64,000 bases of DNA from Evernia prunastri (Eukaryota; Ascomycota; Lecanoromycetes; Lecanorales; Parmeliaceae), in the NCBI GenBank assembly GCA_003184365.1, contig NKYR01000022.1, positions 62,117 through 126,116 of the forward strand, given 5' to 3'. Below are positions 12,258-22,577 of the stretch, in pieces (within the stretch, counting starts at the first letter, position 1; the number at the start of each line of letters is the position of its first letter). Below the pieces are notes generated by a model. That model saw only the letters and a list, made by a program, of their open reading frames with translations. It made no database searches and was not told the DNA's origin. Made by a program: the position numbers and the translations under genes.

Positions 12258-15081
12258 ATGTTCAAGTCCGTCAAGAACTACATCAAGCCGGGGAAGGAGG
12301 CTACTTCCAAAGGCAACGATGTCCTGCCAACCACAGCCACTACTACTCCAGCGACCAGATCCTACGCACCTAGTCCCCATACCAGTCGTCCACCCACCGG
12401 CGGCTATGGTCGAGCTAGCGGAGCTACGAGTTTCAGCGACATGGGTCTGATGAGTGCCACGGTCAACTTGATGCGGATGACACAGATACAACAGAGATAC
12501 ATGTGGTGCTTGCCCAATCCTCCTCCGGGGGAGGGAGCTGTGTACAAAGTCAAACCTGGAGAGTTCATAACCCACCCAGAATCGCTGAAACAGAACAATG
12601 ATCCATTCTTCGAAGCCGCGGTAGAGCTCAACTCAAGGGTTAGTGCAAGCCCAAGCCTGAACAACAGATCCTTTAACCGTTGCTGACAAACACCCAGGTC
12701 ATGATCAGTATCAAAGATCGCGTTGTTACCGTTTTGCTGAGCCAACCGGATCTTCTCTACATTCCTATTCAGGACAATCTGCGCCTACAGATAGTGCCAG
12801 ATGTGGAGTATATTCCTAGGTGTCAGCGAAGTCAAGGGGCTGCTTTCTGCAAAGCCCAGGACATGCTGGTCGTCTGGGGCGACAGTGTCGATGCTACTGA
12901 ACAACGCGCCGACAAGTATCTGAAGCAGATGGTCGAAGTCTTCTCCCAAGGCTTTGGCACCTACAACGAGAAGGACAAGGACGCCGTCATGGTCAACGAA
13001 ATGCCCATGGATGGCTCCGAGGATGCTTATTCGGGCGAGATGGACCCCGAAGACAACTTCCAGGAGCCTCGTCGCAAGATCGTTTTGATTCAAGCCGTGC
13101 TGACCGGCTTGACCCTCACCTTGCTCATTGCCGCGATCGGTTCTGGATTCCGTCAGATAGCAATCGAGATTGGCATAGATCACAGTTACATTCGGCTTGC
13201 TTTTTGCATCGTAGTACCGTTCCAGTTGTGGCTCGCCTTGGTAAGCCGTCATTTTCTGGGGACCCAACATCCCGTTCGTTGCTAACCATATTTGAATAGT
13301 TCTTCATGCAATCCATCGCCGGCATGGTTGCTCAGATGATCGGCCCCACCCAGCAGATGAGGCAAAACTCGAAGTTTTACTCCGGCATCAAACCAAGACC
13401 AATCTCACGCAACGTTCTTCCTCACATGACTATTCAATGCCCGGTGTACAAAGAAAGCCTCGAAGAGACCATCATTCCAACCATGGAGTCTGTTATGGCC
13501 GCCATTCGAACTTATGAAATGCAAGGAGGCACTGCCAACATCTTTGTCAACGAAGACGGAATGCAGGTCATCTCCCCCGACGAGGCAGAACAACGCAGGA
13601 TCTACTATGACGAGCAAAGGATTGGCTGGTGCTCACGCCCGAAACAGAGGACACCACCCAAGGTGGGAGGCAAAATGTTCGGCAAAACCGAGAAGGCCCC
13701 TGAATTGGAGCCTGGCCAACAGTACTATGTCCGCGCCGGAAAGTTCAAGAAGGCTTCCAATATGAACTACTCGATGAGCGTGAGCGTTCGCATCGAAGAC
13801 AAGCTTGCCCTCGTCAATCGACATGCAGAATGGACCCAAGAGGATGAGAACAGGGAGTATCAAAGATGCTTAGACGAGGTTATCTATGAGGACGAAGGAA
13901 GGACCCAAGCTGGAGGCAATCTCCGTATCGGAGAATACATCTTGATCATCGACTCTGACACTCGTGTCCCTAACGACTGCTTTCTCGACGCTGTAAGCGA
14001 AATGGAACAATCACCTGAAGTGGCCATCATCCAGTTTTCCTCCGGTGTCACCAACGTCTCTGACAGCTTTTTCGAGAATGGTATCACCTTTTTCACCAAC
14101 CTCATCTACACTGCAATCAAGTATGCAGTAGCCAACGGTGACGTTGCACCCTTCGTCGGGCACAATGCCGTTCTGCGCTGGGCAGCTCTCCAGGAGATCT
14201 CGTACGAGCACGAGGGTGTTGAGAAGTACTGGTCTGAGAACACTGTCTCGGAAGACTTCGACATGGCCCTGCGGCTACAGATTGCAGGATACATTGTTCG
14301 CTTCGCTTCCTACACCATGGATGGCTTCAAAGAGGGTGTCTCACTGACCGTCTACGACGAATTGGCTCGATGGGAAAAATACGCTTATGGATGCAGCGAG
14401 CTGATCTTCCACCCCTTCAAGCAATGGTTTACCAAAGGTCCCTTTACGCCTCTGTTCAAAAACTTCATGCGTTCGCCAATGGCACTGCCGTCCAAGCTCA
14501 CCATCATGGCTTACATTGGTACTTACTACGCCATCGGGTCGGCCTGGCTCTTGACGCTGGCTAACTACATCCTCGTTGGTTGGTACAATGGCCACTTGGA
14601 CCATTACTACATCGATTCCTTCAAGATCTACGTATCTATCATTGTTGTCTTCAACGGTGTTGGCAATCTCGCTTTGGCCGTTCTACGAGTCAGAAACAAC
14701 GAGCAGGATCTCTTGCCCGCATTGATCAACAACTTCAAATGGGTCTTCCTCCTCACGATCTTCCTCGGTGGTATTTCTCTGCACGTCAGCCAGGCCATTC
14801 TCTGCCATCTGTTCGGAATCAACATCGAGTGGGGCGCCACCGCCAAAGAAATCGAGGATATTCCTTTCGGCGAGGAGATCAAGAAAGTGTTCAGGAGGTT
14901 CTGGAAGATGTGGCTGTTCTGCATCGTTGTCGCCGCTGGCATGGCTTACCTTTCCATAGGGGCGCCAGCTCTGTGGCGGATCAAGACTTTCACCTCCATT
15001 TGGCCACTCTCGACCGTCATCTTTGCTCACTTCGTTTTGCCGATCGTGCTCAATCCGGGTCTGATGCGCTTCAAATGGTAA
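12258..15081 (+). CDS. Family 2 glycosyltransferase, processive polysaccharide-synthase-like
   Basis: Membrane glycosyltransferase of the cellulose/hyaluronan/mixed-glucan synthase type, predicted to polymerise a surface or wall polysaccharide from a UDP-sugar; the product is not known from sequence. Exons 12258-12638, 12698-13240 and 13300-15081 join in phase to 901 residues; both introns are 59 nt. The order is a soluble N terminus of about 270 residues, two membrane helices (about 272-330), the catalytic GT-A domain with DSDTRVP (DxD) near residue 526 and SEDFDMALRL (the TED-like base motif) near 626, then at least five C-terminal helices. The motif normally written QxxRW reads ELARW near 662, so Q is replaced by E. 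A long segment between the GT-A start (about 355) and the DxD carries a basic, lysine-rich insertion. Chitin synthase is excluded by the different motifs. Relation to fungal mixed-linkage glucan synthases is possible but unproved. Confidence 0.92.
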
Positions 15082-15621
15082 GCTCGTGGAGAAGGGAATC
15101 GAGAGTGTTTGGCGTTCCGGGTTGCATGGGTCATTTCCCTACACTGTCTTGCACACTCTGGTGCTTCTTTTTCGGACTCGCTCGCTCATATCAGATATCC
15201 CGTTGCTGTTGGCGTTATGGGTTGCCTCGTTGGTGATGAAAGCAACAGGCCCCCTGTCAATGAACATAGAATTATAGAGCATCATGGTTCGTAATATTTA
15301 ATCAAAAGAAGCATGAGACTTCAAAATTTCATCTTCACGATTGTTCGCCTTCGATCTTCGCTTGAATTCAATTCCGCATGAAAAAGGCAAGCTTTCCAGA
15401 AGAAAGTGACCATCTAAGATAAAGAGTCGACACATATTGAGGCCATGAGTGTGTGATTTCCCCTTCAGATTTCAATACTCGAAAACTAGTGTGACAACCG
15501 GGAGATCTTCGGTCGACAGATCAAGCGAGTATTTACAATCGCGTACCAGGGTTCCCCCAATCGGATTTTTGCGCGCCCAGCACTTCCTCAAGAGTCAAGA
15601 CCCATTCCAGAGAATGCGCAT
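15082..15621. other. Intergenic: GT2 3' end and GCP3 promoter
   Basis: 540 nt between two genes on the same strand. Only short frames without protein-like features are present. It should hold the glycosyltransferase 3' UTR and the GCP3 promoter. Nothing else was recognised. Confidence 0.45.
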
Positions 15622-18158
15622 ATGGGTGATGAGAAAGCCCAGCGCCTTGATGACGCGCTGTCGTCTCTCGTAGACATACTGATTCCCACCTTACCAGACG
15701 AGGATGAAGCTACAGCAGATGAACGACACGACGATGCTCTGGACTTGGCCAGGAGCATCATTGACAAGTAACAAGGTCTCCTAGAGCGCATGAATACTGA
15801 CTGACTTTATTTGATAGCCAAGGCAGCCCTGCTGTGGTTTCGGACGTTAATCATGCCGCGGAGCTGATCAGGAAAAAATGTGAGCCCTTATCCTCCAATG
15901 CCCCGCCTCGACACGGGCAAGCTGACCCCTTTCAGTGCGCCGTGAGAATGACACTCCGGAGAAAGAAGTCCAATTTTCAAACCTCTATGCACGACTCCTT
16001 ACACAGCCGGTATTGTCGCAGAAATGGTCAATACTATATCTCTTACATCAGTTGGCAGGTTCGGATCCGGAAGGTGGAGGGCCCGCAGTAGACGACCCGC
16101 GTCCCGAGAGTCGGGATACGGGATTGGGAAGGCATAGCGATGGTCAGGATGAGCAGGTGCTCAACGATGCGTTTGCGACTGCTGGGCTTCCGAGGTTACC
16201 GCTACCACTAAGCGAGAGCCGGCCGAACAGCAGGTCGAACAATGGGGGCCCCGCTGAGCGGAGGGGCCACCAGAGGCCGAGCAGGAAGACCGAGAAGGCC
16301 GAAGAAAATGATCCAGAGGTAGCAAAGAGTCGTCCGGCAGGACCATCCGAAGCTGCTCTTCTGCGCGACCTTCCTTTCACCCTCCAAGGCTTATCGTCTA
16401 CCAATCTGCCCTTTACATCCTTGACCACTCTCGATCTCCCGTCAAACCTACCCGTACCAGTCATATCCCTGCTACACACACTAGCCGAACCGTCGCTTCT
16501 ATACCGAAGCCTCTCGGACTTCGTAGAGTCTTCAGACGAAGGGCTGATAGGCCAGAGCTTGCGATCTGCGATTGGGGGTGAATTACGGTTATATCTTGGC
16601 TTGATCTCAACATTGGAGGGCGAGATACGGCGGGCGGTGACGTCTTTGGACAACAATGAGCAGCAAGGTCGCATTGGGAAAGCTGGCGTTACGTTGAAGA
16701 GATGCGTTGTTTGGACGAGAGAAGCTACGATGGGTTTACGGTTGATGAGCCTCATGGTCGAAGAGGCCAAGAACAGGAAGGGAGGCCAACTGATCTCGAT
16801 GATTCATTCCTTTTCTACGCATCACGGTGATCCTTTTGTCGGCGCTTTTGCAGAGCGGATACTATCTCACGTAACCCGACCTTTCTATGACATGCTACGA
16901 CAATGGATATACGACGGAGAACTTTCTGATCCTTATCACGAATTCTTCGTTACCGAGCAGGATGCTCACGAACAGGGTGAGGACCCTCGAAGAGCGCCTG
17001 CTACTAGCGTTTGGGAAGAGAAGTACAAGCTGGATGAGACGCTGATACCCAGTATCGTAACCGAGGATTTTGCAAGGAAGGTCTTCCTCATCGGAAAGAG
17101 CTTGAACTTCATCCGCTACGGCTGCGGCGACTCTGCTTGGGTAGAAGCATACTGCAAAGAAGCCTCAAGAGAGCTGCGGTACGGCGATACCGCAACATTG
17201 GAAACATCGATCGATAAAGCGTACAAAGCCACCATGGCCCGTCTGATATACCTCATGGACAATAAGTTCCAACTTTTCGAACACCTGAACGCCTTGAAAC
17301 GATACCTCCTTCTCGGTCAAGGCGATTTTATCGCTCTTCTCATGGAATCCCTTTCTGCAAACCTCGACAGACCAGCCGGTTCCCAATATCGCCACACCCT
17401 CACAGCTCAATTAGAACACGCGATCCGGGGGTCAAACGCCCAATTCGACTCCCCTGACATCCTCCAACGCCTTGACGCTCGCCTTACGGAAATGGAGAAG
17501 GGAGACACCGGCTGGGACGTCTTTACTCTCGAATACAAAGTCGACGCCCCGGTAGACGTCATCATAACCCCTTGGGCAAACCGGCAGTACCTCAAAATAT
17601 TCAACCTCCTTTGGCGCGTCAAACGAGTCGAGTTCGCACTTGGCAGCACATGGCGGCGCTGTATGACTGGCGCTCGTGGCGTCCTGGCAGCCGTAGACGC
17701 GAACATGAGCAGAGATTGGAAAACAACAAGATGTTGTATAGCAGAGATGATACATTTCGTGAATCAGCTGCAGTACTACATCCTCTTCGAAGTCATCGAA
17801 GCATCTTGGGACCAGCTGCACGCAGTGATCCACAAACAAGACTGCACCCTCGACGATCTGATAGAAGCACACACCAAGTACCTAAAAGCCATCACCCACA
17901 AAGGTCTCCTCGGCTCGGTCCGTCACAACAGCGTCACGGGCCACCGCGAGGACATCTTCACGGCCCAACTGCACGAGCTGCTGAAGATCATGCTGGCCTA
18001 CCGGGACGCGGTCGACGGCCTCTACTCCTTCTCCGTCGCCGAGTTCACCCGCCGGCAGGAACTGGCCGCGAAGATCGAAACGCGGACCGCGCAGGGGAAA
18101 TGGGGCCTCACGGACAAGGACGACGAGGAGCTCAACTCCCCCATCACGGCGAACAAAG

Positions 18159-18217
<59 letters not shown>

Positions 18218-18649
18218 CAGCAGGCGAACAACCGCGCCGACTCCCCCTTTCCCGCCGCCGCCGCCGCCCTCGGCCTCACGGGAGGAGGCGGCGGCGGTGC
18301 GGACGACGCCATGCTGCCCGCCCTCCGCAAACGCCTGCACGACCTGAGCGCGGACTTCACGGCGCGGGTCAACGCCCTGCTGGGCGACCTGCTCGTGCAG
18401 CCAGACGTGGACATGAAGTTCCTGGCCGTGGTGATGAACTTCAACGACGTGTACGCGCCGCGGAAGAGGAGGCGGGAGGGGGCGAGGGAGAAGAAGACGC
18501 CCGGGCAGGGGCAGGGGGAGACGAACGCGAGGAAGGAGGGCGCGGGCGCGGGTGCGAAGGCGGAGGATAAGGGTAAGGGTAAGGGTAGGGAGAATGGAGG
18601 AGTGCCTTTGGATACAGCGGCGAAGGGGACGAGGGGGCTTGCGAAGTGA
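15622..18649 (+). CDS. GCP3: Gamma-tubulin complex component 3 (GCP3/Spc98/Alp6)
   Basis: Core subunit of the gamma-tubulin small complex, which nucleates microtubules at the spindle pole body. Exons 15622-15767, 15818-15879 and 15936-18649 join in phase to 973 residues. The N-terminal region starts MGDEKAQRLDDALSSLVDIL and continues into LYARLLTQPVLSQKWSILYL, typical of GCP3. The GRIP1 part contains GLIGQSLRSAIGGELRLYLG; the GRIP2 part contains GKSLNFIRYGCGD and ITPWANRQYLKIFNLLWR, where GCP3 proteins contact gamma-tubulin. Near residues 810-832 there is a 19-alanine run encoded by 18 consecutive GCA codons plus GCG, then glycine- and lysine-rich low-complexity sequence to the C terminus. 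The alanine run splits the last part of GRIP2 and is likely a lineage-specific, length-variable insertion. It is convergent with the WKF gene, 292 nt apart. Confidence 0.93.
18161..18217 (+). repeat. (GCA)18 trinucleotide repeat coding for poly-alanine in GCP3
   Basis: Eighteen uninterrupted GCA units from 18161 to 18214 followed by GCG. In the GCP3 frame they encode alanine. Pure, uninterrupted repeats of this length are expected to vary between isolates. Confidence 0.97.
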
Positions 18650-18941
18650 AGTAGTCGCGGTCAGAGTTTACTACATTAGTACCCAAAGGAGACGAGCGTC
18701 GGCGTTTTGACGGGTTGGCTTTTGAAAAGTCGGTGCAATGGATCTGTGCAGCGCTATGACATACATATCATGTCTCATGAAACCCGTGCGTTATCTCATA
18801 TGTAGTATTGGGAATCCGTTTGCTTATCATATGTAGGTAGCTTCTTGGCCGTATTCAATGAAAGAACTATGCGGCCGGCCCTTGCTCTTTCTTCCACACA
18901 CACACACTCACAGCCTGCGACACATTTTCTCTGCTTTCGTC

Positions 18942-20813
18942 TCAAACCGAATCCGAGTCCTCTTCGCTCGTGCCCGAGGAGCCCGAGGTCTCGTCGTCGT
19001 CGCTGGACTTGCGAGCGCCGTTCTTCTTCTTCGACGCCGTCGTCCTCTGTCTCTTCGCTTCCTCTTCGCTTTCCTCGCTGCTGCTGCTACTTTCACTGCT
19101 GCTGCTTTCGTCGTCGTCGGGCATGCCCGTCCTTCTCTTGCGCTTGCGTTTCCTCTTGGACTTGACGCCATTCCCCTGCTCCTGACCGTCAAACCTCTTC
19201 ACGCCGTTCGTCGCTCCGTTTCCCCCATTGACGCCATTCATTCTGTTCGTTAGGCCAGATCCATTGTTTACACTGTTCGTGCCGGCAGCCTGCGCGGCCC
19301 CGTCGTCGCCAAACACCACCTTCTTCCCCCGACTCCCTTTCGCGATGCCTCCCGCATCGATCACCTCGACCCCACCCATGCCCATGCCCACTCCTCTCCC
19401 GACCCTTGGGGCAGGTCCGGGGTCCTGTGCCGCCTGCGCAAGCTGCGCCATTCCGGAGTGCATCTGACGTCCGGCGTTACCTCCAGAGGCATCTTGCTGC
19501 GGTAAAGCAACGTCATCACCCTCCGGATCTTCCCCCTCCTCTCCAACATTCCACAGTATTATCTCTGCCCTTCTCCTCTTCCGGACCCGCTCCTCCCATT
19601 CTTCCTTCTCGCCCAGAAGTTCCCACTCGCGCTCTTCGCGGTCTTCTTCTTTTTCTCTCAAAGTCTGTTTGATTCTGGCAACCGCGAGTTCATAATCACG
19701 ACGACGGCGTGCGTTGCATTGCGCGACCGTCTCATTCTCCATCTTCTCGGTTTCTGAAGGTTCGGCTGCTAGCCACTGATCGTCCTCCTCACAGGTTGCT
19801 AGCGCTTCTTTTCGAACCCGTGAGCGCGCCGAGGTACCTTTGAGGCCATGGATGTATGAGAGAAGTGCGTTGTCGTAGGACGAAGGGATGTGTTTGAGAG
19901 AGAAAAGATGTTTGAGTATTTGATTTTGGAGGGGTTTGGAAAATTTCCAGGTCTGAGGAGATGTGTGGTGGGTGGTGAGGTAGGTGAGTACGGGGTCGAA
20001 GCGTGAGGGGCCAGGGCCTGATGTTTTGGGAAGTCTGGTTTTGGGTTTCTTCGTGGGTTTCTCGCTGTCCTTGCTCGTCGGTTCTGAGGTGGAGGCCGCA
20101 GCGGTAGATGTTGGTGAAGGCGAGCCCGGTGAAGCGACAATCGAAGGTACAATTGATCTAAGCGCTGGACTCACAGTTGAAGGGTCGAATGAGGGATCAG
20201 TAGCTATCTGATTCGCAATCCAGGTTCTATAGAGACCTTTGACACTGTCGCCGTCTTTAGTCTTGGTGTCTGGAGTAAACGAGACCGATTTGCGTTTTGG
20301 AGTAGGAGTGGTCCTTAGTACGGGTGGAGGCGAGCTTCCTTGTTTATGGATATTATCTTTCTTGCCGTTGATAGGTACCTCAGGAACGTCCGATCTCACT
20401 TTCAACTTCTTGGCTTTCTTCAAAGGACTTTCAGTGTTCCTAGGCTCCTTTGAAGGTTCGTTGTCGCCATTGGCAGCTTTTGCTGGATGCTCGACCTTAC
20501 GCTCCGAATTCTCGAACCCATTCTTCTTCGTACTCTCATCTAAAGATTCATGAGAAGACCCATAGCCATTGACCACTTCTCCAGTTTCTCCTGCCCTCGA
20601 TTTCGACTTTTTAGGCTTCTTTGTAGACCTTTCTTCAAGCACATGGTCTAACCCAACGTCATCTTCCGCACGTGCCTTCCGCTTTTTGGGGTTGACGGTG
20701 CCATTTTGAATCGGTTGATTATCTTCAGACTCTTCTTTGGCAAACTTGAGCTTCAACCCTAGCTTTTTCCAAGCGGGGACGTGCTTTTGAATTGGCTCGG
20801 GGAAGGGAGACAT
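18942..20813 (-). CDS. WKF-domain (C7orf50-like) basic nuclear protein
   Basis: Single-exon gene of 623 residues. The recognisable part, near residues 290-335, contains TWKFSKPLQNQILKHLFSL, the WKF domain found in human C7orf50 and fungal relatives, which are thought to be nucleolar or linked to ribosome biogenesis. The rest is low complexity: lysine-rich nuclear-localisation-like stretches at the N terminus (KKRKAR, KKPKKSKSR), a charged coiled-coil-like segment around 360-420 (repeated E/R), an Asn/Gly-rich stretch near 520-560, KRKRKRKRR, and a Ser/Glu/Asp-rich acidic tail. This mixture fits a nucleolar factor. It is the first of three genes in a row on the minus strand. Family assignment rests on the WKF motif; molecular role is inferred. 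Confidence 0.85.
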   Translation of the reverse strand: MSPFPEPIQKHVPAWKKLGLKLKFAKEESEDNQPIQNGTVNPKKRKARAEDDVGLDHVLEERSTKKPKKSKSRAGETGEVVNGYGSSHESLDESTKKNGFENSERKVEHPAKAANGDNEPSKEPRNTESPLKKAKKLKVRSDVPEVPINGKKDNIHKQGSSPPPVLRTTPTPKRKSVSFTPDTKTKDGDSVKGLYRTWIANQIATDPSFDPSTVSPALRSIVPSIVASPGSPSPTSTAAASTSEPTSKDSEKPTKKPKTRLPKTSGPGPSRFDPVLTYLTTHHTSPQTWKFSKPLQNQILKHLFSLKHIPSSYDNALLSYIHGLKGTSARSRVRKEALATCEEDDQWLAAEPSETEKMENETVAQCNARRRRDYELAVARIKQTLREKEEDREEREWELLGEKEEWEERVRKRRRAEIILWNVGEEGEDPEGDDVALPQQDASGGNAGRQMHSGMAQLAQAAQDPGPAPRVGRGVGMGMGGVEVIDAGGIAKGSRGKKVVFGDDGAAQAAGTNSVNNGSGLTNRMNGVNGGNGATNGVKRFDGQEQGNGVKSKRKRKRKRRTGMPDDDESSSSESSSSSEESEEEAKRQRTTASKKKNGARKSSDDDETSGSSGTSEEDSDSV

Positions 20814-21191
20814 GACAGCACCGATAAAGTCTCTTAGCCATGAAGGCTTTTGAAGCAGTTTCTCAATGTTTTGTACGTGTATTTACATTGCTGGCGCGAT
20901 GTTGATTGTAGCAAGCAGCTGTCAAAAAATGTGCAAAAAGTTTGGAGCTAGCTTGCGGAACATTTCCGCGAGGCAGATAGAGCAAAGCCCTTGAACTGCA
21001 TGTTGCTCTCAGGTGAAGTCAACATATTATGTCTCTGTTGGCATCATGTTAGTGGGAACGAGAGCTCTGCTAAGCAATCATTACCATACCAGCATCCACC
21101 TCTATCGTTGCAATCTCATCTATGCATATGCCGCTCAAACGCCTATCATAGGTAACGCTAACGCCACATTGTAACAACATCGCAGACATAT
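20814..21191. other. Intergenic upstream of the WKF gene
   Basis: 378 nt between two minus-strand genes: the promoter side of the WKF gene and the 3' end of the Ubc12 gene. No frame, repeat or RNA gene was recognised. Confidence 0.45.
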
Positions 21192-21999
21192 CTACTTGCC
21201 AATAACTCTCTCGTAGTTCTCGTGCTTCACCGCACCTCCACTCATCGATGTTCGCACGTTCCTCTTGAAACCTTCACGGTTCGACCGTAGGTCCTCTGCT
21301 GCCTCTTTGTTCAGGGGATCAGATGCGTTGGGTTCGAGAAAAAGGAACTGCAGACCGTAGCTGTTAGCCATATCCCATTGTTCTGTCCCTTGCCATGCTG
21401 CATGTGCACTAATCCTCTCGAAAACCAGCCCTCCAAACGTAGACGTACCTGTAGCCCAACAATAACAGCATTCAAGTTCAAAACTGGCTTCCAGTCCTCC
21501 CTTAAGATATTCAAGCATACGTTCCCCTCCAGATCAATGTTCGGATGATAGATTTTCTGCGTGCACTTCACCTTCGGCGGGTCGTGTGGAAAGTTCTGGT
21601 TGATGGCGAAATTGAAGTGGAAGCTGCCGCCTTTGTACATTCCTTCGTCGGGTTCGATTGTCAGGGTGAAGTTAAGGATATCGTCAGGATTAGGAAAGGA
21701 AGTTTTCATGGTACGCCCTAGGGTGCCTTCGAGTTCTGCGAGATCTAAGAGTGGAGGGAGCATCAGCCTGCGTGTCCCATAGAGAGAGCTGGAGGGCAAG
21801 ATATAGCCGTACCTTTCTGTACCCGTAGTTGTGCGGCCGTCACCTTCTTCTTCTTAGGCCCCGCTCCCTCAGCATTTGCATCTTTCTGCTGCTGTTGTTT
21901 CTGCGGTCGTATATCAGCCTCGTGCCACGAATGAAACACTCAAGCTGGCGCATGGCATTCCCCGCGATAGAGCCTCACCATAGACCATATTTTCAACAT
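21192..21999 (-). CDS. UBC12: NEDD8-conjugating enzyme E2 Ubc12
   Basis: Accepts NEDD8/Rub1 from the E1 and transfers it to cullins, activating cullin-RING ubiquitin ligases. Exons on the minus strand are 21999-21979, 21900-21813, 21744-21449 and 21347-21192, giving 186 residues, the usual length. The N-terminal peptide MLKIWSM matches the Ubc12-specific E1 docking segment. The UBC fold follows, with YHPNIDLEGNVCLNIL and the active-site cysteine at 113, equivalent to C111 of human UBE2M, then REDWKP. The C terminus contains LEPNASDPLNKEAAEDLRSN. The first coding exon is only 21 nt. The last intron (101 nt) ends at CTGCAG immediately before FLFLEPN, which restores the family sequence. The immediate 5' flank is a tandem duplication (22052-22229). 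Confidence 0.97.
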
Positions 22000-22577
22000 C
22001 TTTGCGGCTTGAGATATGTGTATTGTCCAGCCAAGCTTGTGGCTCAGAGGCGTTGGCTCGAAGTGCTGGTATCAATGTTGACAAGTTTAAAGTGGGTGTC
22101 GATGGTGTCAGAGGTATAACGTTGTGTTAAGCTCGGAAGGGTTGGCTCGAAGTGCTGGTATCAATGTTGACGAGGTTCAAGTGGGTGTCGATGGTGTCAG
22201 AGGTATGACGTTGTGTTAAGATCGAGAAGAATCAGATGGGATGGGATGTTGTGAGGTCACTGGATTATAGACCAAAGGCCGTGATGTGTATATAAAGCAT
22301 AGTCAAGGTTTGTTGTTCGAAGCACCGAGAAGCAGTCCGCCACATGATCTGACTACTAGCTTATAAAGAATGCCTACGAGACGAGAGAACTAAATTTCAG
22401 ACACACTTCCAACGGCATGATTGTCATTGCTTTTGGTAGGTATCAATGTTTTGGCTTTCATTACGCGCAAGGTCAATTTACAGATACTGTATTCCACATG
22501 CAGCCAACAATGGAGCTTCGCTGGTAATCCAATATGCACGCGGATCAATGCTTCGATATTCATCAACAAGATTTCTT
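22000..22577. promoter_or_regulatory. Ubc12 upstream region with tandem repeat
   Basis: 578 nt between the Ubc12 start and the chitin synthase stop, both minus strand. The half next to Ubc12 is a tandem duplication, described separately. A TATATAAA word lies near 22288, about 290 nt from the Ubc12 start codon and readable on both strands. No other gene is seen. Confidence 0.5.
22052..22229. repeat. Two tandem copies of an 89-bp unit in the Ubc12 5' flank
   Basis: Copy 1 (22052-22140) and copy 2 (22141-22229) are in direct, head-to-tail order and differ at about eight positions by eye. The near copy begins about 50 nt before the Ubc12 start codon, so the duplication lies in the 5' UTR or core promoter. 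Confidence 0.95.

Noticed and set aside
17572..18570. Long Arg/Ser-rich frame overlapping GCP3
   Set aside because: Shadow frame created by the GC-rich, repeat-containing end of GCP3.
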